From Vibrio maritimus (lineage in GTDB: Bacteria > Pseudomonadota > Gammaproteobacteria > Enterobacterales > Vibrionaceae), in NCBI GenBank assembly GCA_003263775.1, contig JYJJ01000037.1, positions 108,780 through 172,779 of the forward strand: a stretch of DNA of 64,000 bases. Direction: 5' to 3'. The notes beneath the pieces are model-generated. The model did no database searches. It was not told the DNA's origin and was given only the letters and a program-made list of their open reading frames with translations. Shown piece by piece: positions 28,384 through 37,453 of the stretch. Numbering within the stretch: position 1 is the first letter of the stretch; the number at the start of each line of letters is the position of its first letter. The position numbers were made by a program, and so were the translations under genes.

Positions 28384-29556
28384 ATGAAGAAATCGATCAT
28401 TGCTCTATTGCTAATGGCACCAACTGTCAATGCAAGTGGGTTACTATTACAAGAGGCAGTTACTGCCAATGCCGGTACTGCAGGGGCGGGCGATGGCGTC
28501 TATACAGAGTCTGCTGCGGCCAGCTGGACTAACCCAGCAACGATGTCGTTTATGGGTGAGCAGTTAACGACAATAAACGCCATGTTATTGCACCTTAACA
28601 TGGACTACATTGACCACAGCCCGGCACAGAACAATGGGCAAGCGACAACCACGATGCCTTCAATAGGTATGTTTCATGTACGTAAAATTAGCGACGAACT
28701 TCATTTAGGGATCAATTTTGGCGTCGTTGGTGGTTCGTCCATCGAATACGGGAGTGACTGGGCCGGAGCGCCTTATTTAGACAAGGCATTCATGACGGCC
28801 GTACAGTTAAATCCGAACCTGAGCTATCAGGTCAATGATAACTTGTCTGTCGCGGTGGGTGCCCAGCTAAATTACGGTTTACTAGAAGCGTCTACGTCAA
28901 CGCTACAAACCGATTTAGGGTATGATTGGGCTTACGGTTTCACCGTTGGTGCTATGTACAACCGCGACAATTGGTCTTTGGGTCTAAGCTATCATTCAAC
29001 CCTCACTCACGATTTCTCGGTAAAGGCTAGCTCTGAGCTGATACAAGAACCCATCCCGGTAAACACACAGTTAGTGATCCCTGCAATTGTTGACCTTAGC
29101 GGTCGATACACGATTAACGAGGCAGTGACTTTATTGAGCTCAGTACAGTTCCATCAGTGGAGCGAATTCAAAGAAACGGCGCTTTACAACGAGAACGTAT
29201 CACAGAGTATCGACAGACAGTGGCAAGACGTTTGGAAGTTTGCTGTTGGTGGTGAATACCAATTGAATGATAAGTGGGCGCTAAAAGCAGGCTTCTCTTA
29301 TGAGACGTCACCACAAGATGACCCGTCCCTGCAATGGGTGGACTTGCCAGTAGGCGAGCAGTACCGGTACTCGTTTGGTGCTCGCACAAAGTGGGATGAA
29401 AAGACCGTGGACCTGTTTTATGAATTTGCCGACTTCGGGTCAATGCCAATTCAGCGTCAAGTGGGACCAAACCCAGGAAACATCGATGGACTACCTGACC
29501 TAAACGGCACATTTGAAGGTAATATTCACTTTATTGGTGTCAACGTTAGCTTCTAA
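28384..29556 (+). CDS. FadL/TodX-type outer-membrane channel for hydrophobic compounds
   Basis: A 390-residue protein. After a signal peptide ending VNASG, the mature N-terminus begins GLLLQEAVTANAGTAGAGDGVYTESAAASWTNPATM, which is the FadL signature hatch region. A 14-strand-type barrel follows and ends in NVSF. Members of this family pass fatty acids, aromatic hydrocarbons or other hydrophobic molecules across the outer membrane by lateral diffusion. The dyad operator and the SDR/ALDH neighbours point to uptake of a hydrophobic substrate that is then oxidised. Confidence 0.85.
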   Translation: MKKSIIALLLMAPTVNASGLLLQEAVTANAGTAGAGDGVYTESAAASWTNPATMSFMGEQLTTINAMLLHLNMDYIDHSPAQNNGQATTTMPSIGMFHVRKISDELHLGINFGVVGGSSIEYGSDWAGAPYLDKAFMTAVQLNPNLSYQVNDNLSVAVGAQLNYGLLEASTSTLQTDLGYDWAYGFTVGAMYNRDNWSLGLSYHSTLTHDFSVKASSELIQEPIPVNTQLVIPAIVDLSGRYTINEAVTLLSSVQFHQWSEFKETALYNENVSQSIDRQWQDVWKFAVGGEYQLNDKWALKAGFSYETSPQDDPSLQWVDLPVGEQYRYSFGARTKWDEKTVDLFYEFADFGSMPIQRQVGPNPGNIDGLPDLNGTFEGNIHFIGVNVSF

Positions 29557-29568
29557 CTCTTCCCCACA

Positions 29569-29596
29569 AAGTAGCGCGACTCAGCGCTACTTTTTA
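29569..29596 (+). terminator. Rho-independent terminator
   Basis: AGTAGCGC and GCGCTACT pair with a short loop, then TTTTA. Confidence 0.85.
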
Positions 29597-29616
29597 TCTC
29601 TTCTTCCCCCTATATG

Positions 29617-29631
29617 CCGTAATTTTTACTG
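29617..29631 (+). promoter_or_regulatory. Shared dyad operator, site 7 (small membrane protein)
   Basis: CCGTAA-TTT-TTACTG, centre 31 bp before TACACT at 29655. Same three-base-spacer form as site 2. Confidence 0.7.
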
Positions 29632-29718
29632 AATATCCGCCAACGGTCTTTCGCTACACTCGTCTCTAGAGTTCGCTAGTCAGTGAGCTATCCCTAAAGT
29701 CAACTTCCGTGGTGTAAT

Positions 29719-30122
29719 ATGTTTTTCAATCGTTATTTGAAACCGTTTCTGGTTATTGGTGGCATGGTCACTATGTACGCTGGGATTTATGCGATTAATC
29801 CCGAATCTGCGTTACGTGAAATGAACAATCTTCCTTATGATTCAAGCTATGTCTTTTTGTTTAGGCATTGGGGAATTATGGTTGGATTGATGGGGGCTTT
29901 ATTGCAGCATCCGCTTTTAAGCCCCAGTGGAGAGAGCCAATCATCCTCTATTCATTTCTAGAAAAGCTGTTCATGGTGTATTTATATGTGACAAACTTTT
30001 TTAACCCGGAGACAGTGCACTTAAACGCTGAGTTTATTCCATTTGTGATCACTGATATAACGATATGCAGTTATACCTTGGGTTATTGGTATGAAAACCG
30101 AAAGAGTAATATAAAACGCTAA
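29719..30122 (+). CDS. Small multi-pass membrane protein, one apparent frameshift
   Basis: About 134 residues with four likely membrane segments (LVIGGMVTMYAGIYAI; WGIMVGLMGGFIAASAF; LEKLFMVYLYVTNFF; ITDITICSYTLGYWY). A run of five G at 29892-29896 should be six: GLMG then continues GFIAASAFKPQW. It has its own dyad promoter and ends in a bidirectional terminator. I do not recognise the family with confidence; the size and layout resemble DUF4345-like proteins. Confidence 0.6.
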
Positions 30123-30135
30123 ACAAAATAAAAAA

Positions 30136-30166
30136 AGGCCTCGGACATGTCCGAGGCTTTTTTTCG
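30136..30166. terminator. Bidirectional terminator between convergent genes
   Basis: GCCTCGGA-CATG-TCCGAGGC with A-run on one side and T-run on the other, serving both strands. Confidence 0.92.
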
Positions 30167-30167
30167 A

Positions 30168-31360
30168 TTACTTCATTGGCCATACATACTTGAGCCACGC
30201 CATCATACGGAGTAGAACTCGTCGAACAATGGAGGTATGAAGTAGATCGCCTTCGTGATTGAGTACCACCGCTTGACCTTGAACGCCCATCGGTAAGCCG
30301 TAATCATCGAGATCTTCATCCAGCTCGATAATACCAACTGCAAAACCGTGACGTGCAAGTGTAGTCGCTGAGACTAATGTACCATTGGCCTGTACTTCAC
30401 CTTCACGCATGGCAGGAAGCACACTGATTAACTTTCCGGTAAACACTTTACCGGGTTGCGAATCAAGGATCATTTCCGCTTCCAGCCCCGGCTCTAGTCT
30501 ACGTAAAGAGTTCTGCCAGAACATTCCGGCTATTTGGCGTTTGCCAGTATCTGGGATAAACACCATTGAAGGGCGTAGCGGAATGGATGCAGAGCGAAAG
30601 CCTGGTGCTAGAGCAATTTGCGTTGGAATACCGTCACTAGGGCACGTACGAAGGTATACTCAAGCTCAAGCTCCGCTTGCTCAACCGCTTGTTGCAACTG
30701 CGCCACACGCGTGTTTTCTCCATAGATACTAGAGTCCGCATCGAGACGGATACGCTCTTGCTCAGATTTTGCTGCGGCTAGGGTTGAGCGAGCGATATCT
30801 ACGCCAGCTTTAGCTCCGTTATAGAGCTCTTTTTGACGTTCAATCTGACCGTCAGTAAACGGTGAATTTTCTCCGCCTTTTGTATGTGCTTGGGTGTAGC
30901 GTTTATAGGTGGATAGGGTACGTTTTAGATTGGCTTCTGCTTTTTCAACGGCAGCTTGTGCTTTTTCCGTGTTGGCGATAGCAGAGACCAGACCTTGGTT
31001 TTTCTGATATGCCAGAGTTTTTGCTTCTTCGAGTGCTGCTCTGGCTTTGCGTAGGGCGATTTGCTGTTTGTCATTTTCAAGCGTAAACAGTAGGGCACCT
31101 TTTTTGACTGGGACGTTGGCTTTCGCATGCACTTCTTTTACGGTGCCTGTCACTTGAGGAATAATTGGTACAGTGACGAAAACTTCCTTAGAAAACTTTG
31201 CATAAGGATGGTTGTAGTTCATCGCGATCATTATGGTACTTAAAATACCAATACCACCCAAAACGGCTGTTGGCACAGACCACTTATTTAGAGGGATTTT
31301 AAACAGCTTGAAAACACCAATACATAGCGCGGTGTAAGTAAGAATAATGAGCATATCCAT
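30168..31360 (-). CDS. HlyD-family membrane fusion protein (YiaV-like), one apparent frameshift
   Basis: About 397 residues. An N-terminal pair of membrane segments (MDMLIILTYTALCIGVFKLF and VLGGIGILSTIMIAM) is followed by lipoyl halves (VPIIPQVTGTVKEVH; TFVRAPSDGI), a long coiled coil and a beta-barrel. The two-helix N-terminus and the DUF3302 gene upstream match the E. coli yiaV-yiaW pair. The frame breaks at 30640-30642 (CCC for CCCC in coding sense), where FVRA should read PSDGIPTQIALA. It lies four bases after the DUF3302 gene. The transported compound is unknown. Confidence 0.85.
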
Positions 31361-31364
31361 GGAG

Positions 31365-31688
31365 TTATCCCTCAGCCTTATTAACGTGTTTTTTGAGCTC
31401 TACGATGTCGAGCTGCATCTGTTTTAGTTCTGATTCAAGCTGCAGTTTCTGTTGCTGTGAAAACCCCCAGCCGGTACCTGGCTTGTAGAGCGTTGCCCAA
31501 ATCCATAGGAAAGGCCAAATGGCATGCAAAGTAAAAAGGCTGACCCAGCCAGCAACATGAATGGCATCTTGATGAGGATGGTTACGTTTGTGAGCAATTT
31601 CGTAAGGGATATCATGAATAACAATGATCCCGTAAAATATTGTTATAAATACGAAAAAGACCAGGAATAGTGCAAAATAGTCTAGCAT
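31365..31688 (-). CDS. DUF3302 small membrane protein (YiaW-like)
   Basis: Two membrane segments (LDYFALFLVFFVFITIFYGII; HVAGWVSLFTLHAIWPFLWIWA) separated by the conserved loop HDIPYEIAHKRNHPHQDAI, then a coiled-coil tail. This is the DUF3302/YiaW pattern. I start at ATG 31688 (MLDYFAL), matching YiaW; a GTG at 31739 would add 17 residues. It forms an operon with the HlyD gene and is driven by dyad site 8. Confidence 0.8.
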   Translation of the reverse strand: MLDYFALFLVFFVFITIFYGIIVIHDIPYEIAHKRNHPHQDAIHVAGWVSLFTLHAIWPFLWIWATLYKPGTGWGFSQQQKLQLESELKQMQLDIVELKKHVNKAEG

Positions 31689-31789
31689 GAAGACACCCGA
31701 TATATTTAAGAATAAAAGTAAGTAATCAAATGGAGTCACTTCTTTGAAGTAAGTTTGGCGATTCTAGATAGCGAGTAACAGGTGAAATA

Positions 31790-31803
31790 CAGTAAAAGTA
31801 CTG
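31790..31803 (-). promoter_or_regulatory. Shared dyad operator, site 8 (DUF3302-HlyD operon)
   Basis: CAGTAA-AA-GTACTG. On the minus strand TAGAAT (31766 down to 31761) begins 30.5 bp from its centre, the same geometry as the plus-strand sites. Confidence 0.65.
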
Positions 31804-31958
31804 AACCAAACCAACATTTGAACTCCCAACAAAGAAAACAAGATAAATTATGATCGCAGTCAAATTTATCTGGCAAGCAGCAGTGTTTTTAATGCGAAAA
31901 AAGGTGTGAAGGTATTAATTGACCTGCTTCAAATTTAAAACGGTTGTGGTTTTATAAG

Positions 31959-31972
31959 CAGTAAATATACTG
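31959..31972 (+). promoter_or_regulatory. Shared dyad operator, site 9 (sulfatase)
   Basis: CAGTAA-AT-ATACTG, centre 30.5 bp before AATAAT at 31996. It lies in the 347-base divergent gap between the DUF3302 gene and the sulfatase. Confidence 0.7.
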
Positions 31973-32035
31973 ATTACCAATAAAGAGGGTTCTTAAATAA
32001 TAGTTTCGACTTAATTCTAATCCAAGGTCTGAACT

Positions 32036-33613
32036 ATGTTTCAAAAGAAAACCTTTTTACAACTGGCTGTAGGTGCAGCGCTCGCGGCAACGTCTATGGC
32101 AAGCTTTGCCACTACAGATACTAGCCGTCCAAATATCCTAGCGATTTGGGGTGATGACATCGGAATCGATAACCTCAGTGTTTACACCAAAGGTCAAGCG
32201 GGCCACTGGACACCGAACATTGACCGAATCGCCAATGAAGGTGTTGTTTTTACCGACTTTTACGGTGAAAACTCTTGTACTGCGGGACGTGCGGCGTTTA
32301 TCACGGGTCAGCATCCTATGCGCACCGGTTTGACTAAAGTGGGTATGCCAGGTGCAAAACAGGGCTCAAAACCAGAAGATCCAACCATTGCAACGGTACT
32401 TAAAGAAAAAGGCTACATCACGGGCCAATTTGGTAAAAACCACTTAGGCGATCTGGATGAGCATTTGCCAACCAACCACGGTTTTGACGAGTTCTTCGGT
32501 AACCTTTACCACTTGAACGCAGAAGAAGAGCCAGAGCATCAGGATTATCCTAAGATGCCTTGGTTCAAAAAGAAATTCGGACCACGTGGTGTTATTCACT
32601 CTTACGCTGACGGCAAAATCGAAGATACAGGTCCACTGACCAAAAAACGCATGGAAACCGTGGACGAAGAGTTCCTTTCTGCAGCTTTAGATTTTATCGA
32701 CCGTGCTCATAAAGAAAACAAACCATTCTTCGTCTGGTTCAACGCGACCCGCATGCACGTTTGGACCCACCTTAAAGAAGAATCCAAAGGGCTATCAAAG
32801 CGCGGTGGTATCTATGGTGACGGTTTGGTAGAGCACGACAATATGGTTGGTGAGCTATTGGACAAACTCGACGAGCTGAAGATCGCCGACAACACTATCG
32901 TTAGCTACACCACTGATAACGGTGTAGAGAAACTGTCTTGGCCAGATGGCGGTACTGCACGTTTCCGCGGCGAGAAGAACTCATCTTGGGAGGGCGGTCA
33001 CCGTGTACCAGCTATGATGCGCTGGCCTGGTAAGATCCCGGCGGGCTCTGTCGTTAACGAAATTGCGGCTCACAATGACTGGATGCCAACTTTTATTGCC
33101 GCAACCGGTGATACAACAATTGTTGAAGATCTGAAGAAAGGCAAAACGCTGGGTGGCAAAGAATACAAAGTGCACCTAGACGGCTATAACCTGTTGCCAG
33201 CACTGCAAACAGGTAGAGCAACCACTCAGCAGAACCTCGCGACTTGGCCACGCCAATATTACGTTTATGCGACGGATGTGGGTGACATTTCGGCGGTTCG
33301 TGTTGGTGATTACAAAATCATGTTCAGTGTGAACAACTGTCACGGCCTAGAAACTTGGAACTGCTCATTTGAAGAGCTTCGTGCACCTAAGATGTATAAC
33401 CTTCGTCAGGACCCATATGAAGTGGCCGACCATGAAGGTATGTATACACAGTGGTACATCGAGCACCTTCCATACCTATACCTAGGTGCGGCAACTACGG
33501 GTCAGTTCCTGCAATCCTTCCAGGAGTTCCCGCCACGTCAAGTTCCGGGTTCATTCTCAATTGACCAAATTGTAGAGAAAATGAATATCTGGCAACGCGC
33601 TCAGTATAAGTAG
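32036..33613 (+). CDS. Periplasmic sulfatase (arylsulfatase family, Cys-type)
   Basis: A 525-residue sulfuric ester hydrolase. Signal peptide (AATSMASFATT), then metal ligands in AIWGDDIGIDN and the active-site signature C-T-A-G-R-A-A-F-I-T-G with Cys81, the residue converted to formylglycine. Later blocks GQFGKNHLGD and YTTDNGVEK are also sulfatase-typical. Its substrate is not readable from sequence. A radical-SAM maturase is encoded 1 kb downstream, fitting a Cys-type sulfatase in a bacterium that can mature it without oxygen. It has its own dyad promoter and terminator. Confidence 0.92.
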   Translation: MFQKKTFLQLAVGAALAATSMASFATTDTSRPNILAIWGDDIGIDNLSVYTKGQAGHWTPNIDRIANEGVVFTDFYGENSCTAGRAAFITGQHPMRTGLTKVGMPGAKQGSKPEDPTIATVLKEKGYITGQFGKNHLGDLDEHLPTNHGFDEFFGNLYHLNAEEEPEHQDYPKMPWFKKKFGPRGVIHSYADGKIEDTGPLTKKRMETVDEEFLSAALDFIDRAHKENKPFFVWFNATRMHVWTHLKEESKGLSKRGGIYGDGLVEHDNMVGELLDKLDELKIADNTIVSYTTDNGVEKLSWPDGGTARFRGEKNSSWEGGHRVPAMMRWPGKIPAGSVVNEIAAHNDWMPTFIAATGDTTIVEDLKKGKTLGGKEYKVHLDGYNLLPALQTGRATTQQNLATWPRQYYVYATDVGDISAVRVGDYKIMFSVNNCHGLETWNCSFEELRAPKMYNLRQDPYEVADHEGMYTQWYIEHLPYLYLGAATTGQFLQSFQEFPPRQVPGSFSIDQIVEKMNIWQRAQYK

Positions 33614-33635
33614 CGTCTCTAAAGCACTAGCCATT

Positions 33636-33656
33636 GCCCGGTATCTACCGGGCTTT
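33636..33656 (+). terminator. Rho-independent terminator
   Basis: GCCCGGT and ACCGGGC pair with a 4-base loop, then TTTG. Confidence 0.75.
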
Positions 33657-33881
33657 GTCATTCATCAAAAATGCATTTCTGTTATTCGTTTTTACTGCAC
33701 TAAAAGCGAGTCACAATAGTTGGAAGTAAATGACACCGGACTATCAAGGTTTAATTACGTAGAACCTTTTTAAGTTCAAATGACTGGAAACAAACATACT
33801 GTTAATTTTCATTACGTCGCACATATCTAGGCGTCTTCCTTCTAGAGTACGTAATGACAATAAAGCGATAAGGAGAAGGGT

Positions 33882-34064
33882 ATGGGTTCATGGCGTAGTA
33901 CTGTGTTACGTTTTATTTCAATTTTTCAGGGCCATAAGGGCCAATTGACTCGTCGAGCCTGTAGATTTGGGGCATTACATGGCTCTCAATTGGCGACGTT
34001 CAGGACGAAAGAGACAGAAGAACAGTTAGAAATTCGAGTAAGGTTCGAATCTGAGTGTGGTTAG
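33882..34064 (+). CDS. Doubtful 60-residue ORF
   Basis: ATG at 33882 follows AAGGAGAAGGG, a near-perfect ribosome-binding site. The product is basic, opens MGSWRSTVLRFISIFQ and shows no recognised domain. It lies in an otherwise empty region. It may be a real small gene, or the leader part of a noncoding transcript. Confidence 0.3.
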   Translation: MGSWRSTVLRFISIFQGHKGQLTRRACRFGALHGSQLATFRTKETEEQLEIRVRFESECG

Positions 34065-34404
34065 GCTCCCGTTGATGGGAACCGTTGAGTATGAAAAGGC
34101 AAAAGCTAGAATACTCAGACATCATCTTATAATCAGTGCATTACAATGATAATCACTGACCCGAGCTATGAATGTGATTATGTTCTCTGAACATGAAAGA
34201 CTATCGATACTATCCAGGACTTAAGCCTTGGTTGATAACACTTTAAAACGCTTGTTCGGTTCATCATGCGAACGCTTATAAAAATTTGTTACTTGAACTC
34301 GCCTTTTAAAATGTAAGTACTAGGTATTTTCCCCCGACGACCTTCGTCCAGAACATTCCCAAAACTTATCAATGAGCTCTAAAGCTCACCTTTAAATCCC
34401 TCTG

Positions 34405-34441
34405 CCTCAAAAGTTGGACAGCCAGCTTTTGGGGTATTTTT
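34405..34441 (+). terminator. Terminator-like hairpin ending an unassigned transcript
   Basis: CCTCAAAAG pairs with CTTTTGGGG (one G-U) with an inner TGG/CCA, then TATTTTTAT. No gene lies just upstream, so it suggests a small RNA or the 33882 ORF transcript. Confidence 0.55.
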
Positions 34442-34495
34442 ATACCAGTAGAAAAATTGTTGCTTATTAAATATGGCTAATACACCGGGCAAAAA

Positions 34496-34509
34496 CAGTA
34501 GAAATACGG
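34496..34509 (+). promoter_or_regulatory. Shared dyad operator, site 10 (maturase operon)
   Basis: CAGTAG-AA-ATACGG, a weaker match with two changes from consensus. Its centre is 30.5 bp before GATAAT at 34533. Confidence 0.55.
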
Positions 34510-34605
34510 ATTACGGTGCGAGCAACTAGCGAGATAATAGCAAGACTCAACAAACACAAGGAAGCGCAAGTCACACGGTTCGTGACCCAAACGCGAGGCT
34601 TCAAA

Positions 34606-35908
34606 ATGTCCCCAAAAACGCAGTACCTCAGTAAAACTCTCCACTTAAATGAGCCAGCTAAACGCATGAATATCATGACCAAGCCGATTGGCTCAGCCTG
34701 CAATATTGACTGTTCATATTGCTATTACTTGAGCAAAGAAGAGCTATTGGGGCATGAGAAAGGTTGCAGCAGCCAAATGTCTCCTGAGATGTTGGAGCAC
34801 TACATCAAGTCATACATCGAACAACAAAACTATCCAGAAATCGTTTTTCATTGGCAGGGGGCGAACCAACCTTGCTCGGTGTGAACTTCTTCCGAGATGT
34901 GGTCCGTTTACAAAAAAAATACCGCCCAAAAGGGGTGAAAGTAGAGAATAACCTACAGACCAATGGCACCTTGCTAAATGACGAGTGGGGCAAGTTTCTC
35001 AGCAAAAACAATTTTATGGTTGGCCTGAGTCTCGATGGCCCGGAAATGATCCACAACACCTATCGAACCAATCGTTCGGGGAGAGGTACGTTCAAACAGA
35101 CCATGAAAGGTGTGGAGATATTACATAAGCACAAGGTGAACTTTGCCACACTGACTTGCGTTAACAATATCTCGGGCGCGAACCCTCTAGAGGTCTATCG
35201 CTTCTTACGCGACGTTGTACGCTCTCCTCAAATGCAGTTTATCCCTATTGTTGAACCTAAGTCGTTTCGCGATACCGCTCCCCAGTACTGGCCAGAGTCA
35301 GAAATGATGTTCCAAGGTATGCCAGAAACTGAGCCTAGTCATGCTAACTCCATCGTTGAATCTTGGTGTGTGTCGCCAAGTCAGTGGGGCGCGTTTCTTT
35401 GCACCATTTTTGACGAATGGTTTGACAGAGATATCGGTCAAGTGAATGTGCCGTACTTTGAAGCGTGTTTGGAGTCTTGGATGGGACGAGTGAGCCGCTG
35501 TGTGTATTCGCACCAATGTGTGGAAAGGGCATGGCAATCGAACACAATGGTGATGTGTTTGCCTGCGATCATTACGTCTACCCCGAGTTTAAGCTTGGCA
35601 ATATTAACGAAACGACCTTGGATGAACTTCAGTTTTCAAACGTTCAGGAGAATTTTGGGCGAGCCAAAGAAGGGACACTGCCAAAACAGTGCCGAGAGTG
35701 CAATTACCAGTTTGCATGCTTTGGCGAATGTCCTAAAAACCGCTTTTTAAAAACGCTAGAGGGCGAAAGTGGACTGAATTATCTGTGTGGTGGTTGGAAG
35801 CAATTTTTCACTCACATCGATCCTTTTATGTCGGTGATTCTCTCCACGATGGGCTATCCCATTCACAAAGGTATCAATGCTGAAGCAATGAAGATTCGTT
35901 TCAAATAG
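34606..35908 (+). CDS. Anaerobic sulfatase-maturating enzyme (radical SAM), two apparent frameshifts
   Basis: Oxidises the sulfatase active-site Cys to formylglycine using SAM and iron-sulfur clusters. The radical-SAM motif is CNIDCSYCYY near residue 35. The HWQGGEPTL segment follows, and the SPASM-type auxiliary-cluster cysteines appear at the end (LCVFAPMCG, ACDHY, CRECNYQFACFGECPKNRF, LCGGW). Breaks: 34857-34861 (five G for six, HWQG then GEPTLLG) and about 35483-35485 (WMG then TSEPLCVFAPMCG). GAGG upstream supports ATG 34606. It is the first gene of a long operon running to about 43.8 kb; its natural target is very probably the sulfatase next door. Confidence 0.92.
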
Positions 35909-35919
35909 GAGTGACTAGA

Positions 35920-36441
35920 ATGAAGATTATTCGCCACGCAGCATTCTCTCTCATCTTGTCTTTGCTATGCAGTTCAATATTTGCGCAAGATGTGGATGAC
36001 TTGTTTCCGGCTAAGCCAGTCGAAAAGATGATAGCGGTTGCTTTTGAAAATATGAGTCTCCGTTATACGTCTTTCGCTACACAATTTAATTTCTGTCAGC
36101 AACAGCCAAAACACACTGATTGCGGCGACTCTTATGATCACAAGCGCAGTCAATACCAAATTGCGAAAGGCAATCATGACGTCATGGAGCAAGTTTACAG
36201 CCAAAACATGAAAGCGCTGCTGATGCCGGAAATGGCATATGTAGAGCTTGTAGATTCGCTTCGTGAACTGGCCTATTTACCAGTAGGTCCAGATGTCGAT
36301 ACCCGATATGTCGATACACTAGACGCGGTAAATGAATGGCTGATACTCCATGACATGCCCAAAACAGAGCAGGTGATGTTTCTGCATGCTTTGATGATCC
36401 AAGCCGAAGCGCTCAATCAACAGATCCGCGATGAAGGCTAG
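35920..36441 (+). CDS. Secreted protein of unknown function
   Basis: About 173 residues after a signal peptide (LCSSIFAQD). The mature part is helical with two cysteines (FNFCQQQ and TDCGDS). ATG at 35920 has TAGGAG upstream; a GTG nine bases earlier is also open. It starts 11 bases after the maturase and ends eight bases before the next gene, so it belongs to that operon. I do not recognise a family. Confidence 0.6.
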   Translation: MKIIRHAAFSLILSLLCSSIFAQDVDDLFPAKPVEKMIAVAFENMSLRYTSFATQFNFCQQQPKHTDCGDSYDHKRSQYQIAKGNHDVMEQVYSQNMKALLMPEMAYVELVDSLRELAYLPVGPDVDTRYVDTLDAVNEWLILHDMPKTEQVMFLHALMIQAEALNQQIRDEG

Positions 36442-36449
36442 TCAGCAAG

Positions 36450-37453
36450 ATGTGTATTAAATGGTTAAAATATGGCTGGCTGATTGCGTGTCTGATGGGA
36501 AGTGTTCATGCTTTTGCCAACTCTACAGCGAGTACTGCACTCGAGCGAGAGAACGAGCTCGCCGCAATGTCTCAAGATCACACCTTGGCACTTAATCAGC
36601 GCATTGCAGCGACCACTATGCTTGGAAACTTTACCGGCGCCAACGCAATTATCGCGGTGGGTCGTGCCTCAAGATCTCAACAAGCAGAGCTTAGGGTCGC
36701 CAGTATCAATGCTGCAAGAAATTGGCAAGGCAGAGCAAAGTGGGATGTGGTGTCACCCCTGCTTGACGATGTGGATCCGAGAGTACAAGTTCACGCATTT
36801 CGAACCCTTGCTCCGCTTTGGCCCCAGCTACCAGAGAAATATCGCACTATCCTCGACAGTGCTTTCGACCAGCGCCTATCCAGCATTGACGACAATACTG
36901 AAGGGCGACTAGAAAAGGCGTGGTTGTATCGAATGCGCCACCAGTACCAAGAGTCTGAACAAGTATTGTTGTTGGAGTGGCAGTCTTTGGAACAGCAAGA
37001 ACGGCGGTCGAGTTAGCAGAGCTTTATAAGGAAACCAATCGCGATACAAAGGCGTTGGAGGTTCTAAACCAAACGGTCTTGATACATTCAACCAATGCAC
37101 TACTGCACCACAGCTTAGCGTTGACGTACTGGCGAACTCAACAGGTGAGTCAGTCAATCACCCACATGCGTCAAGCTTTGGAGATTGAGCCGCAAAATGC
37201 CCAATACGCCTACTTATTGGGACTGATGCTTGTTGAAAACGAGCCTAAAAAGGCGCTCACACTGTTTGAATCGGCCTACATTCAGCAAGGCAACCCGCAA
37301 TATTTGTATTCCCTCTGTGAAGCTCAACTTGCCGCGACCGAGCAGGCAAAAAACTGCCTAACTCAGCTAGGTAAATACTATCCAGAAACGGTGATCACTG
37401 CGTTATCGAACAAATATCCTACCACTCGGAACTTCAATGAAAACAATAAATAA
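36450..37453 (+). CDS. Secreted HEAT-like/TPR repeat protein, one apparent frameshift
   Basis: About 334 residues. A signal peptide (SVHAFANST) is followed by helical repeats that look HEAT-like (RVASINAARNWQG; RVQVHAFRTLAPLW). The second half has TPR motifs (LLHHSLALTYWRTQQVSQSI; AQYAYLLGLMLVENEPKKAL). The frame breaks at about 37006-37007: QQER should run into RVELAELYKETNR with one extra G. The 3' end overlaps the MoxR gene start by 17 bases. A scaffold role for the sulfatase or Bat proteins is an inference from operon position. Confidence 0.7.

Larger units (their letters stand above)
33657..34605. other. Gene-poor 950-base region before the maturase operon
   Basis: No recognisable protein family on either strand. 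It contains one small ORF with a strong ribosome-binding site, a terminator-like hairpin at 34405-34441 and dyad site 10. It could encode a small RNA or a degraded gene. Confidence 0.5.

Noticed and set aside
34446..34459. Second maturase-promoter dyad candidate CAGTAGAAAAATTG
   Set aside because: Only the left half matches the consensus and it is not spaced to a -10 as the other sites are.
33882..34605. An integron cassette or attC-like site in the empty stretch
   Set aside because: No R'/R'' core pair (GTTRRRY and RYYYAAC) flanks a folded repeat, and only one such gap exists.
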